Under the pieces are notes generated by a model, which searched no databases, had not been told where the DNA came from, and saw nothing but the letters and a program-made list of their open reading frames with translations. A DNA stretch of 64,000 nt, from assembly GCA_003427395.1 (NCBI GenBank), contig BFEA01000827.1, positions 163,503-227,502 of the forward strand, read 5' to 3'. Position 1 is the stretch's first letter. The number at the start of each line of letters is the position of its first letter. Positions 55,788 to 64,000 of this stretch are shown piece by piece. Origin of the DNA: Chara braunii (Eukaryota; Streptophyta; Charophyceae; Charales; Characeae). A program made the translations under genes and the position numbers.

Positions 55788-57021
55788 TGGCGTAGTCATT
55801 TCCCCTTTTCTTTCTCTCGTGCGCCTGTACCCAGGCGCGATAAGCGCCGGGTTCAGGCGCTTCTATGCCCTACTGCCTATGCTAGATTCTAAGAGAATCT
55901 AATAGAAAAATGTAGATATAAAAGAAGAAAACAAAAACAGAAAAGAAAAAAATAATTAAACCTAACTTACCTGAAAATTGGCTGCCCGTTATTACGGGCG
56001 CCTGCAACCGTTCGTGGGGACTGTAAGTCACCGTTTCTTCTGGTCGCGCCACATGGCGGCTACCTTTTGTTAGATTTTTTTTTTTTTTTTTTTTTAGATT
56101 TCCCGTTAGCTTATGCCAACGGTCATGCTACGTTCATGGGCTCACCCACGAACTGTTGAAATACAGATCCGAGTTCGATCCCTGTCGGGATCGAAAAAAA
56201 ATTCGGACCATTTCTTGACTTATGAGTGCCATCCTTGCGCAGGGGTCATGCCGAACAACGCGCGGCCGATCTTGGCCGTGCGATCATCGAGATCGGCGGT
56301 TGAAATCGACCGCACCGACAGCCTGGTGACCAGCTCCGAAAAGGAGCCAGCCCAGAGGAGGGTCATGTCAGATTCGATCCTGGTGTCTGCTGGTGATAGT
56401 TTGGCGTCGTATCCTACTGGGCTAGCTCCTGTTTCACACCAGACAGGAGTAGCTCTTCCATATGAAGAGCTAGCCCAGGTACCTTCCCTGCCTATGGCCT
56501 TACAGGCTTTGCCCGCATGTGGCCTAATAGGCCTACCTGCCTGCGGATCTCCCATACCGGTTAGCTGCATGACCGGCGACTTGATTGGATGTCTAGCCGG
56601 GTAGGCCCTGGCATCAGCCTTTCGGCCCCTAGGTTCGATGTCAAGCCCCGCGGCCTTAAGAAATAAAAACAAAACTTTCCTATTCCTTCTGCGTCGCGGC
56701 CCTATACCCCGGCGCAACCCTCTTTCTAGCTTATTTAGACCCTCAATCGCGCGGTTGATAAGCCGCGCGACATTATTGGTAGAATAAGTTTAATTTTAGC
56801 ATTCTCTTATCCGTGCGTTCCTGCAACTTCGACAAAAGCGAAGCATTGCCGTTCACATCCGTTATCCCCGGACGCCACACGCGTCAGGACTAAAGTCCGA
56901 AAACTTTTTGTCTCTCTGTCATAGATCAGGTCTGAATCAACGTTTTGGCAAACATTAGTCTCATCAAGTCCTTCAAATTCAAAAAAAAAAGGGCAGACTA
57001 CGTCCGACGTTGAGAACCCCC

Positions 57022-57047
57022 GCAAATACCCTTGTCAGGGTATTTGC
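57022..57047. promoter_or_regulatory. Terminal stem-loop of LTR X2
   Basis: GCAAATACCCT/AGGGTATTTGC, 11 bp, loop TGTC, ending seven bases from the LTR 5' end. The equivalent of 18336-18363. Confidence 0.75.
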
Positions 57048-57054
57048 CCCGACA

Positions 57055-57833
57055 CCGCCATCTCATAAGCAGAGACCATATACATTGCTTGGTCAATGTT
57101 AGCCAAGCTCAATGCTAACCCCTCATTCTTTTCTTCCTCATCCACCTCGTCTGACCCTTATTCTAGTTTATTTCTTCTATCCTCAGATTCCTTAAATGTA
57201 TATGACCCAGCATTGAGGCGGTTTTTCAAACTGTGGGGACCTGTATTTTTACAGGTAATGACTTCGAAGTTTCCACATGCAGGATCACATAAAATCACGA
57301 ACATGGTCCCGTCATGCTTGTTCATAATGAGGGTCTCTGATCGTGACAAGGAGGATCTTCCTAATAATATGGGAAGATCCAGGCTAGGCATGATGTAGAA
57401 GCATGAGCGGACCCTGACTCGACCTACTTCCACGATCACATTTGACGCAATACCAGTGTACCCTGACTTTCCACTAGCCCCATTTAGATATTCAATTTCT
57501 CCTATCGATTTCCAACCCTAGTCTTTCAACCGTTTTCGAATTCATAATGTTCATTTCTGCCCCCGTATCCACTATCCCAGGACATCCTTTCCCTCTAATA
57601 CTGACATCAATGGACCCAGTCCCTACAGACTTCCAGTCCATCTTGCTTCCAGCGATTGTCCAATTCGCCTCTTTGAGAATTAAATCCCCCGATCTCACTG
57701 TTGCTGCTCTCTTCCGTGCCAACTTCGCTTTTACTAATTCTCTGAGCTTCGGTGCGGTTGCCAAAATCTCCTTCAGATTCAACAACTCGTTATGTCCCTC
57801 AAAAAGTTTGTTTGCTAAATTTTCCAAATCCAC
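57055..57833 (-). pseudogene. Element 3 aspartic protease and start of RT linker
   Basis: Two frames: 57,833-57,492 with the active site GIVDTGAEMNIMNSK and the upstream block NLANKLFEGHNELLNLKEIL, and 57,439-57,158 with LPILLGRSSLSRSETLIMNK and DPACGNFEVITC. A frameshift separates them near 57,480. The linker continues (SLANIDQAMYMVSAYEMA) to 57055, where the LTR of element 2 cuts it. It is clearly orthologous to the same block in element 1 (31,600-32,100). The active-site residues are intact. Confidence 0.87.
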
Positions 57834-57933
57834 CCCTTCTTCAATTGACGTCTGGTACCTCCGCTTCTTCTTTGACTTCTCCCCAATCTTTTCCTTTCCT
57901 TCCTTAATATCCTGCTCACGTTTCTTGGCTCTC

Positions 57934-60110
57934 TATTCAGCACGTTTGTCTTTTTCTCTCCTGAGTAATTCATCTTGATCTTCCTCATCTTCTTCTATAT
58001 CAATAGAAGTCTCACCCTTAGGTGGCATAGGAACCTGAGCTGGTTCCTTGGACACATTTCCTCATTTAGGTTTTCGGACAGTATGAGGAACAAAACTTCT
58101 AAGAGCTTGGTAGGTTGTTTCTGACCCAGCAGCCAGAGTTGCTCTCAGAGCTCTGGGGTTGGATGTTTTCAACTCATCATCTCATTTTTTCAGACTCACA
58201 GTGAACACATGTGAGATTCTCATTTCTAGATCTTTCACTTCCTCACAAATACTGGTCATTCTTGTATTTAATCTACTCATCTTATCTATCACGTTCTTTA
58301 TTCTTCCTAAGGTTTCCCTTGTCGATTCCCTACTTACTTCGTCTTCCTTAGATTCAATTTCAATCAGTGGAACATCTTTTTCTGCCTCACTTATCCTTGC
58401 TCCCTTTCTTAGCTGGTTACTCAGCTCGTCAACTTCTTCCACCCAAACAATCGGATCTTCTTTCTCTTGCAATATACGAAACATGGTTGGGGCACTCCGT
58501 CCGAGCCCCGCAAGCCTGAGTGCTTCCTTCCTTGTGCCTCGGGGGATATTTAAGTCAATTCATCTTCCTCGTTTATTTAATACATCTTCATCTATGCTTG
58601 ACGTGATTACTACATCCTGCTCATCCATCCTTCGAACATGACATCCTTTCACCGTATACCCTTTTATCGTACAATGCGTACATATGCACTCACTGTAATT
58701 TATCCATCCTCTTCCGGACCCTTGACCACTCCATTGTCCATCATTTCTACAAAAAACCCTACCATAGTTTTGGTTATAGTTCTGATCATAGCCCTAACCA
58801 TAAGCTTGATTGTACCCTTGTCCAATCTGATTAAAACTTGCCTGATTGTAATTTTCTGATTGAGCTCTTCCTTGATTGCCCCAATTTCCTCCTTGTCTGC
58901 TGTTTCCTCTTCCTCCTTGACCATTTCTTCGCCCTCCATTCCTACCTATACCATGCCCCTGTCCGTGTTCTTTCCTTTGGCACTGATGATGCCCTTGATT
59001 ACCCTGTGGCGGCAGAACGTGTTGCAGCTGACTCCCATCCGCCCCTCGGCCTTGTGACGGTCCTGCCCCAGCTTCTTGCATTTGGGGCAAATTCGGGTAT
59101 ATTCCTATCTGCCCAAGACCCGGCCATTGATTTCCGGGGAAATACCCAGGTCAAACCCCCATAGGAGTCATGACCGGCCATGATCCAAATTGAGACGCTG
59201 GAGCTGGCGCTCTTGGAGCATTTGGTATCACCTCTTGCTGCGAGTTTTGCCCCTTTCTAACTCCTTGCTTCCTCAATGTTTGGTTTTGGTTTTGCTTTTG
59301 GTTCTTAGACTATACTATCGTCTCAGGTTTTCTCCCTTCTTTATCTCCTTCATCTTCCTCTCCATACTTCTTTTTGTTCGCCGCTTGTCCGACTGCCATC
59401 ACCTTTCCTGACTCCACTTTATCCTTTAATTCTTTTAACGGCGTTACCATACTACTTATCATTCCTCCTAGAGCTGAGTCGGCTCCGTGAATGACGCCTA
59501 CCTCCTTCCTTCTCTTCCTTTCCATCTTTACTTGATGGTGGAATACCTGGTCCAAATCACCAGATGCCAAGTTTCTTTTTATCGTCTCCCATGACGTTTT
59601 TCTTCCTGGTGCTCCTCCACTTGTTAGTTCCTTAGTCTCATAGCCCGAGAATTTCCTAAAAAATATTACACATTGCATTTCCTCGAAAAGTCATGGAACA
59701 CGTTCTGCCATTTTTTCGAAGGCCGTTGCAAATGCCCCTATCGTAGTGAAGTCATTCCGGTTGACGTTGTGAAGCTGGTCAATCGTTAATAATCCATCTC
59801 CCAACTTATACTTCCTTTGTATCTCTTTTTTGAAGTTGTTTCAGTCTCCCTGGGCATCGGTCACAATCTTTTCAATCTCGGGGCGGAATTCCCACCATAC
59901 ATACTCAAACAGTTGGGCGAATTTCCGCCGGTGTCAGTCGATTGAAGACTTGCTCCAACAATTCAAGCCAGTGCGACACTCGCTCTCCTTTGAAGGGAAA
60001 GATATTTATCCTGGTAGTTGAGACCTCTTGACATTCCTATTATCCAATAATCACACGATCTCGACAACGGTTATAGACCCTTGTCCCCCGTTCCCATTTG
60101 CGTCACCCAT
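57934..60110 (-). pseudogene. gag: Element 3 gag, broken by stops and frameshifts
   Basis: It starts at ATG 60110. The capsid-like part includes KGERVSHWLELLEQV, later RKYKLGDGLLTIDQL and KTSWETIKRNLASGDLDQVF. A G/N/Q-rich linker follows, then a knuckle CTHCTIKGYTVKGC in which the usual His is Tyr. A coiled/acidic C-terminus (58,484-58,182) follows. In-frame TGA codons occur near 59,841 (at W of GDW), 59,686, 58,557, 58,182 and 58,062, and TAG near 57,936; the TAG replaces the Q of AEQRAK seen in element 1. Several frameshifts are present near the N-terminus. Confidence 0.83.
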
Positions 60111-60449
60111 CCTTCTCACAGTCCTAAGTTAATCTGTTTTACACATGTAGAGAAAAAAAAAATAATGGGTTTTTAGGTTACTCTTAGATGTCTTACTCTT
60201 TTCTATTTTCATGTCTTAAACCTACTCTTTCCCACTTTCCCCTAATATATCATCCATCCCTCTTTTGACTCACAGTCCTAACTTGTTCTTCATGACTTCC
60301 TATTAACTGGCACCCACTAGTTTCCCTAGTTCACACGCTCTAATTAATACCCTTACCATGCTTAAATATCCGAGCCGACCTCTCTCTCACTTGATCAAAT
60401 CAAGATTGACTTTAACCTTTTGTCTAAGTAAACTTGAATACCTTTACCA

Positions 60450-61276
60450 TCATACCCTCCCAACTTCTTCACCGGACATCCAATCTCCCGTCCAAGAGTC
60501 ATACACCATTCCAAACATTATAGGGATACCGTCAATGCAAACCTTGATTTTTAACTCGACCTTAAGTTTTTCGCAATACGTCTGTCTCGGCTCCATAAAG
60601 TGGATGCTGACATAAGCGTCTACCGTTGATAAAATTTCCTCAAAATCTCTGTTAACCAACTCTGGTCTCATTTCCAAATACTGGCAATAAAGAGTCTGAG
60701 GTCTATAAAATTTGCATCCTCTCTGAGCAATGGCTACGGCTATCAAGGCTGCTTGTTCCACATTCACGTGACGCTTGAAAAATCCATCAATGTTGAAGTC
60801 CGTAAGAGTCACCTCTATATAGTCGGTGGGATACACAAAGTCTGAAGCCCACCTAGCTTCTATCATTGGCATGACCGGCCGGAACTCTCCCCAACTTGCC
60901 TCTCTAATTTTGTCCTCAAGGACTGTCCCCGTAATTAGGAGGTATCGCGATAGGGTTTGACTATGTCCTACCGCCAGGTCTACCCCGTGCATCCTCCATA
61001 GATGCGACGAAAGATACAAGGTTTCTCGGGCATTATACTTTCCCTATCTGGGGTGTGCCCAATTTCTACCCATACAAATGTTTCGAGCCCAATCGAGGCT
61101 CCCCACCATGCTGTGATTTCTTCTTCTCTCTCACTTATGATTCTTGGTAATGACATCTTCAGCCCCTGACGAATACGAACGGGTAGTTCAACTCCAAATT
61201 TTTGATTGGCATAAGACATCTTGAATATCTTTTGGTATTCTGAGCGATACAAAGGAAAAGACGAAAAAGGGCACAC
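60450..61276 (-). pseudogene. Element 3 extra gene before gag, unknown family
   Basis: Two overlapping frames (61,276-60,980 and 61,019-60,450) join at one frameshift near 61,010 into a protein of about 260 residues. It has normal composition, for example SYANQKFGVELPVRIRQGL, VLEDKIREASWGEFRPVMPM and YIEVTLTDFNIDGFFKRHV. It lies between the primer-binding site and gag, where elements 1 and 2 have only short leaders. A splice-acceptor-like string TCGCTCAG precedes the second ATG (61,219). No family is recognised; the stretch ELKIKVCIDGIPI faintly recalls EINLRIDEIPEI of the U3 protein at 52,306-52,818. Confidence 0.55.
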
Positions 61277-62926
61277 AAAAAACTATATGTAAGTTCGGTC
61301 AGTGACAACATATCTCTTCTTATTATAATTCATAATTTTCTTAACCCTTTGTAAGGGTTCCTATCTCCTCTTGCTCTATCCTCCTGTTTTCTGAATATCC
61401 ATTCACTACTCCTTTATCTCTTGGCAAAATAAACAGTCATCATCCTTCAATTTTCTCTTTCCCCTCTTTTTGCCCTTCATATCCTTATGTTATCTCAGTG
61501 TTATACCTTGTCACTCTCAGGATACAAAATCCCTTCTCTCCCTTTCTTCATTTTCTCCTGCCATCACCCAGTCTTCTTGTACAGTAAGGAATGTCGTTCG
61601 TCCGGATCCCCGTACATGCTTCCTCCTTCAACTTCTTCAATGTTCAAATTTTTTCCTTCATGTATCGGTGATGGGATAAATAATTCCCGATTCCTCTTAT
61701 CAAGGAATAGAGTTTGATTAGAGATTTTTGCCCATTCCTTCTTACATCCTCTGATCAATATCCCTATACTGCTTCATTGCCCTAGTCACCCCATACTTCA
61801 ACTACCGCTATGATGGAAAGAGGAAGAAAAAACACCTTATTGCGAATCAGTCATTCTCCTTACTCTCAATTAGATAATTCCCTTGTATAACAGGTAAGAA
61901 ATCAACCCACAAAGTTTATCCTGACATAGGAAGAATAGAGTCAAGGTGATACAAAGCCTATGATTCGTTGATGCTACCTGAGATGCTACGGGAAGATCGG
62001 GCACATTCAGCGCGGAGGTGGAAGAGCAGGTCGAGGTGGTTGGGGAAGAACAGTCAACTGTTGAAGCCATCGTGCCATAGAAGAAGAGGGCAAAGGATAA
62101 GTACGAAAAAGTGACTCAAAGCGTGGAGGCGGGAAGCCGTAACGCTGTTCGTACTTATAAGAGTGGTAAGCCATCTTTCCTGGAGATGGCGTTCGCTCTC
62201 GTAGATCCTCCTGATGTCGCCTCAATCTTACACTTTCTCACTTCTCCTCTTCCTCATCTTCTTCCTCTCGCTCCTCTCTTTCCCTTGTCAAATCAATAGG
62301 TTTCTCTGCAGCCTTTCCCTGCCGACCGTCTCTCCCCCTTCCACTTCCTGCCCCATGCGGTATGACCGGAGCGATGAGGTACCTAAAGTAGTGTCGAGGT
62401 TTTTGATACTTATATACAAGGATGCACAGTTTTATGAAACAGTGAAGGCTTGGGAAGTATGCGAGATTGTCGTAAGGGCGGAAATCGTCATAATTTAAAG
62501 AGAATACCGTAGTAAAAATACTTCCCGGACAGATTCGACGAGTCTGACCAAATCCTATAATGTTGATGGGTTCTTCTGCTATTTCTATCGACTTGCTTTT
62601 AAAAGTCTCCGCAATTCTTGGTTGTTACTCTATATGTCACCTTCTAACCAGATACGGGAGTAACTATTGCTTCAGGAAAATGATAAACGACAGACTAATA
62701 TTCATAAGATATAATAGGTTATATATTACAACTCGTACTTGTCCTATCTCGTGAAAGTTTCCCTTGACAAATGCTCATATCAATAGACCGACAATTAACC
62801 TTAGTAGTCCTCTTACCATCTAAATAGAAATCATACACTATCCTACCTTCCGTTTGTCGTTTTGCTAGGACTTCAATTTAACCAGACACAGGTTCGTTCA
62901 CATAGGACCCCGACAGGCAACCGAAG
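61277..62926. other. Long leader of element 3, no gene seen
   Basis: About 1.6 kb between the PBS and the extra gene. Only short frames without known domains occur. It is AT-rich with pyrimidine-rich runs on the plus strand. Confidence 0.6.
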
Positions 62927-62945
62927 GTACCTGGCAACGACGCCA
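62927..62945 (-). promoter_or_regulatory. Primer-binding site of element 3, diverged
   Basis: TGGCGTCGTTGCCAGGTAC on the minus strand, two bases inside the LTR end. It matches the tRNA-Asp site with a C-to-T, a G-to-A and changes at the distal end, consistent with decay. Confidence 0.8.
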
Positions 62946-62947
62946 CC

Positions 62948-64000
62948 TGTCGCCCGCGGCGGTCTCGCACCCTGTTGGGGAGTGTTGAACCTCACGGTCG
63001 TATTACACAGGATGTTTTGTTGAAAAAAAACAGTCACCACTCCGACCATGCGCGTGTGCTATACCTTTCATGACGCCCCACGACAGGTCGGGGTGTCGCG
63101 AGGTACAACTTACCTCTACCCAAGGGGTTGCCACTCTTAGGTAGGCGTATCCCTGCTGAGCTACCAACCCACATGCGAAGGCTTTTACATGCCTTTGTAG
63201 AGGTAGGTCGACCGATGATGTTTTTCGATCGTCGCAGCATAGGAATGAGGTACGTGCGGTAAGACGCCTAGAAATGATCCGTTAGATATTTGGGTCGAAC
63301 TTTTATAAGGTTGTCTATATCCGCTTCTAAATCTAAAATGTGTTATTCTCCTAAAAAAAAAAGAAGAGAACAAGGTACCAATTAAACTCCTCTTTACTAA
63401 CTAGGGCATTTTATTATGCCTAACAGGTCATGACTTAACCGAACATTATGTAAGACGAATAATGAATATAGAGGTATTACCACCGAGAACCCTTCCCACT
63501 TTCACAAGTGTTGCATGTCAAAAACTCTTCACAAGATCAAACCTAGTTCAATCTAAAACCACGAACAAAACAGACTTGCACAAAATAATGCAAAGACAAT
63601 CCACATGTCATGCACTAACGGCTTCAACCATCAATCCACACCTTAGACACTGTCCCTCACTTCCCAAACCATGTATGACAACTCTATATTTTCTAAGACG
63701 TAAGCCTAACCCCCTCACATTTCTTCAAAGGACCCTTGAGAGTGCTTAGAACCATTTAGGCAATGACCACAGGTTACAGTTTTACTGACCACAAAGTTTG
63801 ACTTTAGACGTGGGTATCAAGTCAAAGGGGAAAAGTTGAATCGGCAACGACCGACCTGTTATCGAGAGATAACAGAAAAATCGAGTCCTCTTTGTAGGAC
63901 TTCTTCTTCAATTGCAGTAGATCAAAACATGGACCTGCACACACAGGTCAACAAAGATTCAACATCCCCACTCGATTTTCCACTTATTGATATCTAAGGG
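62948..64000 (-). mobile_element. 5' LTR of element 3, partial
   Basis: It begins TGTCGCCCGC (LTR 3' end on the minus strand) and runs off the window. The first 300 bp align with R/U5 of the other LTRs (GAGCTACCAACCCACATGCG, GTAGAGGTAGGTCGACC). A TATA-like CCTTATAAAA lies at 63,310-63,301 on the minus strand, about 355 bp from the LTR 3' end, closer than in the other families. Right of it is A-rich U3-like sequence without genes. Confidence 0.85.
63301..63310 (-). promoter_or_regulatory. TATA-like box of element 3 LTR
   Basis: CCTTATAAAA on the minus strand, upstream of R/U5-like sequence. Confidence 0.5.

Larger units (their letters stand above)
50596..57054 (-). mobile_element. 5' LTR of element 2 (LTR X2, 6.46 kb)
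   Basis: Minus-strand 5' end at 57054 (TGTCGGGGC, with the terminal stem-loop at 57022-57047), 3' end at 50596 (GTTCGACA), followed by the PBS. R/U5 (50,596-51,200) is alignable with those of element 1 and the solo LTR around the GAGCTACxxxCCCAC and CGCAGAGGTxGAxC blocks. U3 holds a reading frame, a minisatellite, hairpins and two hammerheads. It is collinear with LTR X1. The sequence right of 57054 is pol of element 3, so this element inserted into element 3. Confidence 0.88.

Overview
This is eukaryotic, repeat-saturated nuclear DNA. I see no bacterial-style genes, no operons, no tRNA or rRNA genes and no convincing host gene. Nearly every long reading frame belongs to a retroelement. Two primer-binding sites match, over 19 nt, the 3' end of plant-type tRNA-Asp(GUC). 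The Ty3/gypsy elements have very large LTRs and their reading frames are decayed. Together this suggests a large-genome member of the green lineage; a streptophyte alga such as Chara is my best guess, but the sequence alone does not prove it.

Layout. 1-2044: microsatellite, a short tandem repeat, and a segment bounded by 33-bp inverted repeats that holds a hammerhead ribozyme motif on the minus strand. 2045-8645: a two-ORF LINE (minus), with a tRNA-derived SINE inserted near its 3' tail (11-bp target duplication). 8646-18369: a decayed giant LTR (minus, 'LTR X1'), split by a 5.3-kb solo LTR of another family (11137-16435). 18370-19715: non-coding, hairpin-rich. 19716-47963: element 1, a plus-strand Ty3/gypsy element (5' LTR to 28819, PBS, gag, protease-RT-RNaseH-integrase, a third Gag-like gene, 3' LTR 40304-47963). 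47964-57054: 5' part of element 2 (minus), with internal region 47964-50593 and 5' LTR 50596-57054 ('LTR X2', homologous to X1). 57055-64000: 5' part of element 3 (minus), with its 5' LTR starting at 62948. The junctions read as nested insertions: element 1 cuts the protease gene of element 2, and the 5' LTR of element 2 cuts the pol gene of element 3.

How it works together. Each gypsy element encodes Gag with a CCHC knuckle and an aspartic protease; element 1 still shows the whole Pol. Element 1 adds a second zinc-knuckle protein in the place where envelope genes usually sit. LTRs of 5-8 kb are mostly U3: the TATA-like promoter lies only about 350-600 bp from the LTR 3' end. The long U3s hold tandem repeats, dense arrays of stem-loops and, in the X family, a tandem pair of type III hammerhead ribozymes 153 nt apart. 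X2 also carries an open reading frame inside U3.

The most interesting signals are the tandem hammerheads, the hairpin arrays whose loops are constant while their stems differ but stay complementary, the recurrent replacement of tryptophan codons by TGA/TAG in otherwise long frames, and the extra Gag-like gene. The assembly has problems: a 209-N gap, N positions shared between the two element 1 LTRs, and a 2,440-bp tandem duplication with an N at its joint.
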